Positions 31,725-40,877 of a stretch of 64,000 nt of DNA are shown here, in pieces. Position numbers and translations under genes: made by a program. This DNA comes from Burkholderia lata (GTDB lineage: Bacteria; Pseudomonadota; Gammaproteobacteria; Burkholderiales; Burkholderiaceae): NCBI RefSeq assembly GCF_902499335.1, contig NZ_CABVQK010000007.1:248001-312000 (forward strand). The letters run 5' to 3'. How positions within the stretch are numbered: the stretch's first letter is position 1; the number at the start of each line of letters is the position of its first letter. Under the pieces are notes generated by a model. It was not told the origin of the DNA and searched no databases. It saw nothing but the letters and a program-made list of their open reading frames with translations.

Positions 31725-32759
31725 ATGAAATTGATGCAAACCGCGATTGCCGGCCTGGCTGGCGCGCTTTTCGCCGTCGCCGCTCACGCTGCCGACATCA
31801 CGGGCGCAGGCAGCACGTTCGCGATGCCGATCTATACGAAATGGGCTGCTGACTACCAGCAGACCGGCGGCGCGAAGGTCAACTACCAAGGTATCGGTTC
31901 GTCGGGCGGCCTGAAGCAGATCGTCGCGAAGACGGTCGATTTTGCCGGTTCGGACGCTCCGCTGAAGGATGACGAGCTTGCGAAGGAAGGCCTGTTCCAG
32001 TTCCCGACGGTGGTCGGCGGCGTGGTGCCGGTCATCAACGTGCCGGGCGTGAAGGCCGGTGAACTGACGCTGTCGGGCCCGGTGCTCGGCGACATCTACC
32101 TCGGCAAGATCAAGAAGTGGAACGACCCGGCGATCGCCGCGCTGAACCCGAAGGTCAAGCTGCCGGACACGGACATCGCCGTGGTTCGCCGCGCTGACGG
32201 TTCGGGCACGAGCTTCATCTGGACGAACTACCTGTCGAAGGTCAACGACGAGTGGAAGTCGAAGGTCGGCGAAGGCACGACGGTCAACTGGCCGACGGGC
32301 ACGGGCGGCAAGGGCAACGATGGCGTCGCGGCCTTCGTGCAGCGTCTGCCGGGCGCAGTCGGCTACGTCGAATGGGCGTACGCGAAGAAGAACAACATGG
32401 TCTACACGGCCCTGAAGAATTCGACGGGCACGGTGGTCGAGCCGAAGACGGAGACGTTCAAGGCAGCCGCTGCTGGCGCGAACTGGTCGAAGTCGTTCTA
32501 CCAGATCCTGACGAACCAGCCGGGCAAGGAAGCATGGCCGGTTGTCGGCGCGACGTTCGTGCTGCTGCACGCGAAGCAGGAAAAGCCGGAGCAGGGCGCG
32601 GAAACGCTGAAGTTCTTCAGCTGGGCGTTCAAGAACGGCGAGAAGGCTGCTGACAGCCTCGACTACATTTCGCTGCCGCCGGCAGTCGAAGTGGAAATCC
32701 GCAAGCAGTGGAAGGCGAAGGTGACGGACGCTTCGGGCAAGTCGGTCGCCGCCGAGTAA
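31725..32759 (+). CDS. pstS: Periplasmic phosphate-binding protein PstS
   Basis: 344 aa with a signal peptide ([22 protein letters not shown], cleaved before ADITGAG). It binds inorganic phosphate and delivers it to PstCA. The phosphate-binding loops are visible: [42 protein letters not shown] and [19 protein letters not shown]. The GGAGG-like site before ATG 31725 is strong. Codon use is markedly biased to the preferred set, as expected for a gene that is highly expressed under phosphate starvation. Confidence 0.97.
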   Translation: MKLMQTAIAGLAGALFAVAAHAADITGAGSTFAMPIYTKWAADYQQTGGAKVNYQGIGSSGGLKQIVAKTVDFAGSDAPLKDDELAKEGLFQFPTVVGGVVPVINVPGVKAGELTLSGPVLGDIYLGKIKKWNDPAIAALNPKVKLPDTDIAVVRRADGSGTSFIWTNYLSKVNDEWKSKVGEGTTVNWPTGTGGKGNDGVAAFVQRLPGAVGYVEWAYAKKNNMVYTALKNSTGTVVEPKTETFKAAAAGANWSKSFYQILTNQPGKEAWPVVGATFVLLHAKQEKPEQGAETLKFFSWAFKNGEKAADSLDYISLPPAVEVEIRKQWKAKVTDASGKSVAAE

Positions 32760-32775
32760 GTATTGCAGCGGTTCG

Positions 32776-32800
32776 CTGCCCGGCCGTGCCGGTCGGGCAG
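32776..32800 (+). promoter_or_regulatory. Hairpin between pstS and pstC
   Basis: CTGCCCGGCC and GGTCGGGCAG form a 10-bp stem (one G-T pair) with a 5-nt loop, without a T tract. In this position, between a binding-protein gene and its permease genes, such hairpins commonly protect the upstream mRNA or reduce downstream transcription, so that PstS exceeds the membrane subunits. This role is inferred from other ABC operons. Confidence 0.6.
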
Positions 32801-32853
32801 TGTGTGCGGTAAAGCCGGGCGTTACGGCGCCCGGCAATCAAAAGCAGGCACCC

Positions 32854-33840
32854 ATGTCTGATATTTCCTATACGTCCTCACGGTCCGCCGACGTTGCGCA
32901 GCAACGCGCGCCGAGCCGCGTCGGGGATGTCGTATTCGGCGGTCTTGCACGGCTTGCCGCCATCGTGACCCTGCTGCTGCTCGGCGGGATCATCGTTTCC
33001 CTGATCATCGCGTCGATGCCGACTATCCAGAAGTTCGGCCTCGGCTTCCTGTGGCAATCCGAGTGGGATCCCAACTCGGACATCTATGGCGCGCTCGTGC
33101 CGATCTACGGCACGATCGTGACGTCGATCATCGCGCTCGTCATCGCCGTGCCGGTCAGCTTCGGCATCGCGCTGTTCCTCACCGAGCTGTCGCCCGTCTG
33201 GCTGCGCCGCCCGCTCGGGATCGCGATCGAACTACTCGCCGCGATTCCGTCGATCGTGTACGGCATGTGGGGCCTGCTCGTGTTCGCGCCGATCTTCGCG
33301 GAATATTTCCAGAAGCCGCTCGGCCACCTGTTCAAGGACGTGTGGATTCTCGGCCCGCTTACCGCCGGCCCGCCGATCGGTATCGGCATCCTGGCAGCCG
33401 GTGTGATTCTCGCGATCATGATCATCCCGTACATCGCATCGGTGATGCGTGACGTGTTCGAAGTCACGCCCGTGCTGCTGAAGGAATCGGCGTACGGCAT
33501 CGGCTGCACGACCTGGGAAGTGATGTGGAGGGTCGTGCTGCCCTATACGAAGACCGGCGTGATCGGCGGCGTGATGCTCGGCCTCGGCCGCGCGCTCGGC
33601 GAGACGATGGCCGTGACCTTCGTGATCGGCAATACGAACCTGCTCGACAGCGTGTCGCTGTTCGCACCGGGCAACAGCATCACGTCGGCGCTGGCAAACG
33701 AATTCGCGGAAGCGCAACCGGGCCTGCATACGTCCGCGCTGATGGAACTCGGCCTGATCCTGTTCGTGATCACGTTCATCGTGCTGTCCATCTCCAAACT
33801 GCTGCTGCTTCGTCTCGAGAAGGGAGAGGGCAAGAAATGA
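32854..33840 (+). CDS. pstC: Phosphate ABC transporter permease PstC
   Basis: 328 aa with about six membrane segments. An N-terminal hydrophilic stretch ([20 protein letters not shown]) precedes the first helix. The ABC permease EAA loop reads [27 protein letters not shown], followed by [17 protein letters not shown], which is typical of PstC. ATG 32854 is used; an earlier in-frame ATG at 32800 overlaps the intercistronic hairpin. Its stop overlaps the pstA start as ATGA. Confidence 0.96.
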   Translation: MSDISYTSSRSADVAQQRAPSRVGDVVFGGLARLAAIVTLLLLGGIIVSLIIASMPTIQKFGLGFLWQSEWDPNSDIYGALVPIYGTIVTSIIALVIAVPVSFGIALFLTELSPVWLRRPLGIAIELLAAIPSIVYGMWGLLVFAPIFAEYFQKPLGHLFKDVWILGPLTAGPPIGIGILAAGVILAIMIIPYIASVMRDVFEVTPVLLKESAYGIGCTTWEVMWRVVLPYTKTGVIGGVMLGLGRALGETMAVTFVIGNTNLLDSVSLFAPGNSITSALANEFAEAQPGLHTSALMELGLILFVITFIVLSISKLLLLRLEKGEGKK

Positions 33841-34730
33841 GCGAGCCCATCATGAATTTCCCGGGTCCGGACGGCGCCGTGCTCGACGCGATGCGCAATC
33901 GCCTGCAGCGCAAGCGCAAGGCCGTCAACGCGATCGCGCTGGCCGCGTCGCTCGGCGCGATGGCCTTCGGCCTGCTGTGGCTCGTGTGGATTCTCTACAC
34001 GACGGTGCATCTCGGCGTGAGCGGCCTGTCGCTGCAACTGTTCACGGAATCGACGCCGGCACCGAACACGGAAGGCGGCGGTCTCGCGAACGCGATCGTC
34101 GGCAGCCTGCTGCTGTGCGGTTTCGGCACGCTGGTCGGCACGCCGATCGGCATCCTCGCGGGCGTCTATCTCGCCGAATACGGCCAGAAGAACCTGCTGG
34201 CGAGCACGATCCGTTTCATCAACGACATCCTGCTGTCCGCGCCGTCGATCGTCATCGGCCTGTTCGTGTATGCGATCGTCGTCGCGAAGTCGGGGCGCTT
34301 CTCGGGCTGGGCGGGCGTGATCGCGCTCGCCCTGCTGCAGATTCCGATCGTGATCCGCACGACCGAGAACATGCTGAAGCTCGTGCCGAACGCGCTGCGT
34401 GAAGCGGCCTTCGCGCTCGGTACGCCGAAGTGGCGCATGGTGCTGAAGATCACGCTGCGCGCATCGGTCGGCGGGATCGTGACGGGCGTGCTGCTCGCCA
34501 TCGCGCGGATCGCCGGCGAAACGGCGCCGCTGCTGTTCACCGCGCTGTCGAACCAGTTCTTCTCGTGGGACATGAGCCAGCCGATGGCGAACCTGCCCGT
34601 CACGATCTACAAGTTCGCGATGAGCCCGTTCGCGGAATGGCAGTCGCTCGCATGGGCGGGCGTGTTCCTGATTACGCTCGGGGTGCTCGGACTCAACATC
34701 CTGGCGCGCTCGATCTTCTCGAAAAAGTAA
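33837..34730 (+). CDS. pstA: Phosphate ABC transporter permease PstA
   Basis: 297 aa with about six membrane segments. The hydrophilic N-terminus ([19 protein letters not shown]) and [17 protein letters not shown] lead into the first helix. The ABC loop is [27 protein letters not shown], with [16 protein letters not shown] after it, the PstA signature. It overlaps the pstC stop by 4 bp; pstB starts 15 bp after its stop. Confidence 0.96.
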   Translation: MSEPIMNFPGPDGAVLDAMRNRLQRKRKAVNAIALAASLGAMAFGLLWLVWILYTTVHLGVSGLSLQLFTESTPAPNTEGGGLANAIVGSLLLCGFGTLVGTPIGILAGVYLAEYGQKNLLASTIRFINDILLSAPSIVIGLFVYAIVVAKSGRFSGWAGVIALALLQIPIVIRTTENMLKLVPNALREAAFALGTPKWRMVLKITLRASVGGIVTGVLLAIARIAGETAPLLFTALSNQFFSWDMSQPMANLPVTIYKFAMSPFAEWQSLAWAGVFLITLGVLGLNILARSIFSKK

Positions 34731-34745
34731 CGGCGGAGCAATCCG

Positions 34746-35594
34746 ATGAATATGGCAGAAAGCCACCTGAATCCCGTCGAGCGCACTGCAGCGCCCGCCG
34801 GCACGCAAGATGCGGCGCACGGCCGTCCGCTGGAGCCGCTGAACGCGAAGATCGAGGTCAACAACCTCAACTTCTTCTACAACAAGTTCCATGCGCTGAA
34901 GAACATCAACCTGAGCATTCCCGAAGGGAAGGTGACGGCGTTCATCGGCCCGTCGGGTTGCGGCAAGTCGACGCTGCTGCGCACGTTCAACAAGATGTTC
35001 GCGCTCTATCCGGAGCAGCGCGCCGAAGGCGAAATCCTGATGGACGGCGAGAACCTGCTGACGACGAAGCGCGACATCTCGCTGCTGCGCGCGCGTATCG
35101 GCATGGTGTTCCAGAAGCCGACCCCGTTCCCGATGTCGATCTACGACAACATCGCGTTCGGCGTGAAGATGTTCGAAAAGCTCACGCGCTCGGAAATGGA
35201 CGACCGCGTCGAGTGGGCGCTCACGAAGGCGGCGCTGTGGAACGAAGTGAAGGACAAGCTGAACCAGAGCGGCTACGGCCTCTCGGGCGGCCAGCAGCAG
35301 CGTCTGTGCATCGCGCGCGGCATTGCGATCCGTCCGGAAGTGCTGCTGCTCGACGAACCGTGCTCGGCACTCGACCCGATCTCGACGGGCCGCATCGAAG
35401 AGCTGATCGCGGAGCTGAAGAGCGACTACACGGTCGTGATCGTCACGCACAACATGCAGCAGGCCGCACGCTGCTCGGATTTCACGGCCTACATGTACCT
35501 GGGCGAGCTGATCGAATTCGGCGAGACCGAAAAGATCTTCATCAAGCCGGTGCGCAAGGAAACGGAAGACTACATCACCGGCCGTTTCGGCTGA
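34746..35594 (+). CDS. pstB: Phosphate ABC transporter ATPase PstB
   Basis: 282 aa. ABC domain motifs: Walker [15 protein letters not shown]-loop [16 protein letters not shown], signature [16 protein letters not shown], Walker [16 protein letters not shown] and H-loop [16 protein letters not shown] 40-residue Pro/Ala-rich N-terminal leader precedes the domain ([20 protein letters not shown]). Ends [10 protein letters not shown] as in the family. It drives phosphate import through PstCA and, with PhoU and PhoR, takes part in phosphate sensing. Confidence 0.97.
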   Translation: MNMAESHLNPVERTAAPAGTQDAAHGRPLEPLNAKIEVNNLNFFYNKFHALKNINLSIPEGKVTAFIGPSGCGKSTLLRTFNKMFALYPEQRAEGEILMDGENLLTTKRDISLLRARIGMVFQKPTPFPMSIYDNIAFGVKMFEKLTRSEMDDRVEWALTKAALWNEVKDKLNQSGYGLSGGQQQRLCIARGIAIRPEVLLLDEPCSALDPISTGRIEELIAELKSDYTVVIVTHNMQQAARCSDFTAYMYLGELIEFGETEKIFIKPVRKETEDYITGRFG

Positions 35595-35612
35595 TGACGG
35601 AGAACAACAGCC

Positions 35613-36317
35613 ATGTCGGATAAACATCTGTCGAGCCAGTTCGACGCGGACCTGAATGCCGTGTCGTCGAAAGTGCTGGAAATGGGCGGGCTCGTCGAGT
35701 CGCAGATCGTCGGTGCGATGCACGCGCTGAACGAATTCGATCGCGATACGGCCGAGAAGGTCATCGCGGCCGAGGAAACGCTGAACGCGATGGAAGTCGA
35801 CATCGACCAGGAGTGCGGCAACATCATCGCGCGGAGGCAGCCTGCCGCGCGTGACCTGCGCCTTTTGATGTCGATTTCGAAAACGATTACGAACCTCGAG
35901 CGCGCAGGCGACGAGGCCGAGAAGATCGCGAAGCGTGTACGCCGCCTGGTCGACGAGCCGGCTGCGCGCACGGTCAACATCGCCGAGATCAAGGTGTCGG
36001 GCGAGATGGCCGTGACGATCCTGCGCCGCGCGCTCGACGCGTTTGCGCGCCTCGATACGGTGGCCGCCGCGCAGATCGTCAAGGACGACAAGGAAATCGA
36101 CCTGGAATTCCGTGCATTCGTGCGCAAGCTCGTGTCGTACATGCAGGAAGATCCGCGCACGATCTCGGTCGGCCTCGAATACCTGTTCATCGCGAAGGCG
36201 ATCGAGCGGATCGGCGACCACGCGAAGAACATCGCCGAATTCATCATCTACATCGTGAAGGGCACCGACGTGCGGCACCAGCCGCGCGACACGCTCGATC
36301 GCGAAGCCAACAGTTAA
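35613..36317 (+). CDS. phoU: Phosphate transport/signalling regulator PhoU
   Basis: 234 aa, all-helical, made of two PhoU repeats. Visible are HLSSQFDADLNAVSSKVLEM and GLVESQIVGAMHALNEFD in repeat one, with IARRQPAARDLRLLMSISKT, and in repeat two EYLFIAKAIERIGDHAKNIA with acidic metal-binding residues. PhoU links PstB to PhoR and keeps the Pho regulon off when phosphate is ample. It follows pstB by 18 bp and precedes phoB by 31 bp. Confidence 0.96.
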   Translation: MSDKHLSSQFDADLNAVSSKVLEMGGLVESQIVGAMHALNEFDRDTAEKVIAAEETLNAMEVDIDQECGNIIARRQPAARDLRLLMSISKTITNLERAGDEAEKIAKRVRRLVDEPAARTVNIAEIKVSGEMAVTILRRALDAFARLDTVAAAQIVKDDKEIDLEFRAFVRKLVSYMQEDPRTISVGLEYLFIAKAIERIGDHAKNIAEFIIYIVKGTDVRHQPRDTLDREANS

Positions 36318-36348
36318 TCGACTCCGTACAGGAAGAATAGAGGTGCCG

Positions 36349-37050
36349 ATGCCCAGCAACATTCTCGTCGTTGAAGATGAGCCCGCGATTTCCGAACTGA
36401 TCTCGGTGAATCTCCAGCACGCCGGTCACTGCCCGATTCGGGCGTACAACGCCGAACAGGCGCAAAACCTGATCAGCGACGTGCTGCCCGATCTCGTGCT
36501 GCTCGACTGGATGCTGCCGGGCAAGTCCGGTATTGCGTTCGCGCGCGACCTGCGCAACAACGAACGGACCAAGCACATCCCGATCATCATGCTGACTGCA
36601 CGCGGCGACGAGCAGGACAAGGTGCTCGGCCTCGAAATCGGCGCGGACGACTACGTGACGAAGCCGTTCTCGCCGAAGGAGCTGATGGCGCGGATCAAGG
36701 CCGTGCTGCGCCGTCGCGCACCGCAGTTGACCGAGGACGTCGTGTCGATCAACGGGCTGCGCCTCGACCCGGCCACGCATCGCGTCGCCGCGCATGCGGA
36801 AGGCAGCGAGATCAAGCTCGATCTCGGCCCGACCGAGTTCCGCCTGCTGCACTTCTTCATGACGCATCCGGAGCGCGTGCATAGCCGCACGCAACTGCTC
36901 GACCAGGTGTGGGGCGACCATGTATTCGTCGAGGAGCGCACCGTCGACGTGCACATCAAACGATTGCGCGCGGCCTTGAAACCGGCCGGCTGCGATGCGA
37001 TGATCGAGACCGTGCGCGGCAGCGGCTACCGGCTCGCCAAGCACGCGTAA
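36349..37050 (+). CDS. phoB: Phosphate regulon response regulator PhoB
   Basis: 233 aa, OmpR/PhoB family. The receiver domain has the acidic pair in ILVVEDEPAISEL, phosphoacceptor Asp53 in LVLLDWMLPGKSG, and the conserved Lys in DDYVTKPFSPKEL. The winged-helix output domain contains TEFRLLHFFMTHPERVHSRT and VDVHIKRLRAALKP, the DNA-reading helix. ATG 36349 is preceded by GAGG at 7-nt spacing; a GTG two codons upstream (36343) is possible. It should act on the Pho boxes upstream of pstS and probably ppk. Confidence 0.96.
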   Translation: MPSNILVVEDEPAISELISVNLQHAGHCPIRAYNAEQAQNLISDVLPDLVLLDWMLPGKSGIAFARDLRNNERTKHIPIIMLTARGDEQDKVLGLEIGADDYVTKPFSPKELMARIKAVLRRRAPQLTEDVVSINGLRLDPATHRVAAHAEGSEIKLDLGPTEFRLLHFFMTHPERVHSRTQLLDQVWGDHVFVEERTVDVHIKRLRAALKPAGCDAMIETVRGSGYRLAKHA

Positions 37051-37107
37051 CGTATCCACGCATGCCGTGTGCCACGGCATGCTGTTCATTCTTTCGGACG
37101 CTGAATC

Positions 37108-38427
37108 ATGAACATCATCTGGGCGCGCTTTCTGGTGTCGCTCGTGCTGCTCGTGCTGATCGGCGTATTGGTCGGCGTCTTCGCCGGCCCGACCGCGGGC
37201 CTCGTGTTCGTGGTCGTGATGCTGGTCGCGCAGGGCTTTTTCAGCACCTTTCATACGCAGCGTCTGTGGCGGCTGCTCGATGCACCGGTCTATGGCGAGG
37301 TGCCGAGTGCGCCGGGCATCTGGGGCGAGATCTATTACCGTCTGCACAAGCTTGCAAAGCAGTGGCACGCGCAGGTGCGGCAGGTCGAGCAGCAGCATTC
37401 GCGTTTCATCCAGGCGATCCAGGCGTCGCCGAACGGCGTCGCGATGCTCGACGACCACGACCAGATCGAGTGGTGCAATGCGATCGCCGAGGTCCATTTC
37501 GGCCTCGACGCGAAGCGCGACCTGCGCCAGCACATCACGAACCTGGTTCGCCATCCCGAGTTCGTTCGCTACCTGAACGCGCAGCATTACGACGAGACAC
37601 TCGTGATGCGCGGGATGGGCGACTCGCGGCAGAACGTGCTGGAAGTGCAGGTGTTTCCGTACGGCGAGAATCGCAAGCTGCTGCTCACGCAGGACATCAC
37701 CGAGCTCGAGCGGACCGATGCGATGCGACGTGACTTCGTCGCGAACGTGTCGCACGAATTGAAGACGCCGCTCACCGTGCTGTCGGGTTTCCTCGAGACG
37801 ATGCGCGAGCTGCCGCTGAACGAGGAAGACCGCGCGCGCTATCTCGAGATGATGGAGCAGCAGGCATCGCGGATGCGGCACATCGTGACCGACCTGCTGG
37901 TGCTCGCGAAGCTGGAGGGCGAGAGCAAGCCGCCGCTCGATCGCGCGATCGACATGCGCGCCGTGTTCGACCATCTGAAGGAGGACGCGCAGACGCTGTC
38001 GAACGGGCATCACGACATCGCGTTCACGATCGACGAGACGCTCGGTGTCACCGGTGCGCAGACGGAACTGTTCAGCGCGTTCGCGAATCTGGTCACCAAC
38101 GCGATCCGCTATACGCCGGAAGGCGGCAAGATCGTCGTGACGTGGCGGCGTGAAGGCGCGCAGGGTGTGTTTTCCGTCACGGACAGCGGCTTCGGGATTC
38201 CGGCCGCCGACCTGCCGCGGCTCACCGAACGTTTCTATCGCGTCGACCGCAGCCGTTCGCGCGATACGGGCGGCACGGGGCTCGGGCTTGCGATCGTCAA
38301 GCACGTGCTGCAGCGGCACGACGCGCACCTGTACGTGCAGAGCGAGGAAGGGCGCGGCAGCACGTTCACCGCACGGTTCCCGGGCTCGCGCATCATCGCG
38401 ATTCGGCCGGCTGCGTACGAGGCATGA
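37108..38427 (+). CDS. phoR: Phosphate regulon sensor histidine kinase PhoR
   Basis: 439 aa. Two N-terminal membrane segments (LVSLVLLVLIGVLVGVFAGP and GLVFVVVMLVAQGFFSTF) are followed by a PAS domain (FIQAIQASPNGVAMLDDHDQ). The HisKA domain has the phosphorylated His in FVANVSHELKTPLTVLSGFL. The ATPase domain has LVTNAIRYTPEGGKI (N box), SVTDSGFGIPAADLPRL (G1) and GGTGLGLAIVKHVL (G2). It has no large periplasmic domain, as expected for PhoR, which reads phosphate status through Pst/PhoU. Confidence 0.96.
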   Translation: MNIIWARFLVSLVLLVLIGVLVGVFAGPTAGLVFVVVMLVAQGFFSTFHTQRLWRLLDAPVYGEVPSAPGIWGEIYYRLHKLAKQWHAQVRQVEQQHSRFIQAIQASPNGVAMLDDHDQIEWCNAIAEVHFGLDAKRDLRQHITNLVRHPEFVRYLNAQHYDETLVMRGMGDSRQNVLEVQVFPYGENRKLLLTQDITELERTDAMRRDFVANVSHELKTPLTVLSGFLETMRELPLNEEDRARYLEMMEQQASRMRHIVTDLLVLAKLEGESKPPLDRAIDMRAVFDHLKEDAQTLSNGHHDIAFTIDETLGVTGAQTELFSAFANLVTNAIRYTPEGGKIVVTWRREGAQGVFSVTDSGFGIPAADLPRLTERFYRVDRSRSRDTGGTGLGLAIVKHVLQRHDAHLYVQSEEGRGSTFTARFPGSRIIAIRPAAYEA

Positions 38428-38478
38428 TCGCGTAGCGGCATCCGTCGCTCGTTCGACGAGTGGCGGATGCCGGATCCG

Positions 38479-38518
38479 CAACAAAAAAGCGCAGCCCGCG
38501 GGCTGCGCTTTTTTGTTG
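38479..38518. terminator. Bidirectional terminator between phoR and ppk
   Basis: A perfect 40-bp palindrome: AAAAAAGCGCAGCCCG and its complement meet at the centre, flanked by A and T runs. It lies 51 bp after phoR and 16 bp after the ppk stop, so it can end both convergent transcripts. Confidence 0.9.
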
Positions 38519-38534
38519 GCGCCGCGCTGCCGGT

Positions 38535-40598
38535 TCAGGAGCAGAACTTCGCGAGCAACCCGAGTTGCGCGTTGCGGATCGTCTTGCCGGCGCGGCGCCG
38601 ACGGTAGTGGCCGTCGCTGTGCATCTGCCATGCCGACTGGTTGTCGCCGAGGCACACCGACAGGCCTTCGGCGATCACGCGCCGCTTGAGCTTGCGATCG
38701 CGGATCGGGAACGCGACTTCGACGCGGCGGAACAGGTTGCGGTCCATCCAGTCGGCGCTGGACAGATAGACGTCCTCGGCGCCGTTCGCGTGGAAATAGT
38801 AGATCCGGTGGTGCTCGAGGAAGCGGCCGACGATCGAGCGCACGGTGATGTTTTCCGACAGCCCCGGCACGCCGGGCTTCAGCGCGCAGACACCGCGCAC
38901 GATCAGGTCGACCTTGACGCCGGCCTGCGACGCTTCGTACAGCGCGGCGATCACCGTCGGCTCCAGCAGCGCGTTCATCTTCGCGACGACGCGCGCGCGC
39001 TTGCCGGCGCGCGCGTTGTCGATCTCCGCGCGGATCGCGTCGATGATGCGCGGATGCAGCGTGAAGGGCGACTGCCACAGCTCGTGCAGCGTGAGTTCGC
39101 CGCCGATGCCGGTCAGTTGCTGGAACACGTGATGGACGTCCTCGCAGATCTTCTGGTCGGCCGTCATCAGCCCGAAGTCGGTGTAGAGGCGCGCGGTGCG
39201 CGGGTGATAGTTGCCGGTGCCGAGGTGCACGTAGCGGCGCAGCGAAGCCTTGCCGGCCTGTACGACGCGCCGCACGATCAGCATCATCTTCGCGTGGCAT
39301 TTGTGGCCGACCACGCCGTACACGACATGCGCGCCGACTGCTTCGAGCTGCGACGCCCAGTTGATGTTGGTTTCCTCGTCGAAGCGCGCGAGCAGTTCGA
39401 CGACGACGGTCACTTCCTTGCCGTTGCGCGCGGCTTCCATCAGCGCGTCCATCAGCGGCGAATCGGTGCCCGTGCGGTAGATCGTCTGCTTGATCGCGAC
39501 GACGCTCGGATCCTTCGCGGCCTGCTGCAGCAGTTCGAGCACCGGCTGGAAGCTCTCGTACGGGTGGTGCAGCAGGATGTCGCCGTTGTCGATCGCGTCG
39601 AACATCGTCGGCGCGTTCGTGATCGCGGCCGGGGTCGACGCGGTGAACGGCGTGAACTTCAGGTCGGGGCGGTCGACGAGATCGGGAATCTGCATCAGCC
39701 GCACGAGGTTCACCGATCCGGCCACGCGATAGCAGTCCTTCTCGCCGAGTTCGCTTTCCTCGAGCAGGCGGCGCACGATGTGCGGCGGCGTGTCGGCCGA
39801 CACTTCGAGGCGCACCGCATTGCCGAGGTGGCGCGCGGGCAGTTCGCCCTGCAGCGCGACGCGCAGGTTCGTGATTTCGTCCTCGTCGACAAACAGCTCG
39901 CTGTTGCGCGTGATGCGGAACTGATTGCAGCTCTTCACGACGAGTTGCGGGAAGAGTTCGCCGACGAAGCGCTGCATGAACGAGCTCAGCAGCACGAAGC
40001 CGTGCTCGAAGCCCGACAGCGCGTGCGGCATGCGCACGACGCGCGGCAGCGCGCGCGGCGCCTGCACGATGCCCATCACGGCCAGGCGGCCGAATGCGTC
40101 GCGGCCTTCGAGCTCGACGACGAAGTTCAGGCTCTTGTTCAGCACGCGCGGGAACGGGTGGGCGGGATCGAGGCCGATCGGCGTCAGCACGGGCAGCAGC
40201 TCGTCGAGGAAGTAGTTCCGCGCCCATTCGAGCTGCTCGTCGTTCCACGTGTCGCTCGCGTGGAAGTAGATGCCTTCCTGTTCGAGCGCGGGCAGCACGG
40301 TTTCGTGCAGCATCGTGTACTGTCGATGGACGAGCCGCTGCGCGCGTTCGACGACGAGGTCGTAAGCATGCTGTAACGACATGCCGTCGGGCGTCAGTGC
40401 GCCGGGGTTGTCGCGGATCTGCTCCTGCAGGCCGGCCATCCGGACTTCGAAGAATTCGTCGAGATTGCTGCTGGTGATGCAGATGAAGCGGAGGCGCTCG
40501 AGCAACGGGACTTGAGGATCGGCTGCCTGGGCCAGCACGCGCTCGTTGAAACCGAGGATGCCGAGTTCACGATTGAGAAGCGGATAACGGACGGACAT
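38535..40598 (-). CDS. ppk: Polyphosphate kinase 1
   Basis: 687 aa, the usual PPK1 length, from ATG at 40598 (MSVRYPLLNRELGILGFNER); longer in-frame extensions upstream look non-family. It reversibly polymerises the ATP gamma-phosphate into polyphosphate. Visible are the N domain LERLRFICITSSNLDEFFEV, the autophosphorylation segment RYVHLGTGNYHPRTARLYTD with its histidine, VNLIVRGVCALKPGVPGL-like sequence (here VDLIVRGVCALKPG), and YFHANGAEDVYLSSADWMDR with the second catalytic histidine. It is divergent from ppx with a 279-bp shared upstream region. Confidence 0.96.
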   Translation of the reverse strand: MSVRYPLLNRELGILGFNERVLAQAADPQVPLLERLRFICITSSNLDEFFEVRMAGLQEQIRDNPGALTPDGMSLQHAYDLVVERAQRLVHRQYTMLHETVLPALEQEGIYFHASDTWNDEQLEWARNYFLDELLPVLTPIGLDPAHPFPRVLNKSLNFVVELEGRDAFGRLAVMGIVQAPRALPRVVRMPHALSGFEHGFVLLSSFMQRFVGELFPQLVVKSCNQFRITRNSELFVDEDEITNLRVALQGELPARHLGNAVRLEVSADTPPHIVRRLLEESELGEKDCYRVAGSVNLVRLMQIPDLVDRPDLKFTPFTASTPAAITNAPTMFDAIDNGDILLHHPYESFQPVLELLQQAAKDPSVVAIKQTIYRTGTDSPLMDALMEAARNGKEVTVVVELLARFDEETNINWASQLEAVGAHVVYGVVGHKCHAKMMLIVRRVVQAGKASLRRYVHLGTGNYHPRTARLYTDFGLMTADQKICEDVHHVFQQLTGIGGELTLHELWQSPFTLHPRIIDAIRAEIDNARAGKRARVVAKMNALLEPTVIAALYEASQAGVKVDLIVRGVCALKPGVPGLSENITVRSIVGRFLEHHRIYYFHANGAEDVYLSSADWMDRNLFRRVEVAFPIRDRKLKRRVIAEGLSVCLGDNQSAWQMHSDGHYRRRRAGKTIRNAQLGLLAKFCS

Positions 40599-40661
40599 CG
40601 GCAGGGTAGGGGGTGATTCGGGCGATGATTCGAAAGGACGCTCGGAAACTCTCACGGTACG

Positions 40662-40679
40662 ATGACGTGCTGATGACAG
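40662..40679 (-). promoter_or_regulatory. Candidate Pho box upstream of ppk
   Basis: On the minus strand the sequence reads CTGTCAT-CAGC-ACGTCAT: two heptamers with a 4-bp spacer, the first a perfect half-site match. It lies about 64 bp upstream of the ppk start codon and points the same way as ppk. PhoB control of ppk is known in other proteobacteria. The -10 element to go with it is not clear. Confidence 0.6.
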
Positions 40680-40877
40680 TAGTGTATTTATATCGGGAAA
40701 TTCTACGCTGTAACCGTTTCGTCTCATAAATGTTTCGACGATATGCAAACGAGCGGAGTGCATGCCCGTGAAGCGTGGCAATGGCAAGCGTTCCACGCTT
40801 AAAATGTCGCCTTTGATTGATCACCCACGGCTGTCGCACCGGCCGCCGCGGGCGAACGCGCACGGAGCCCCCTTCTG

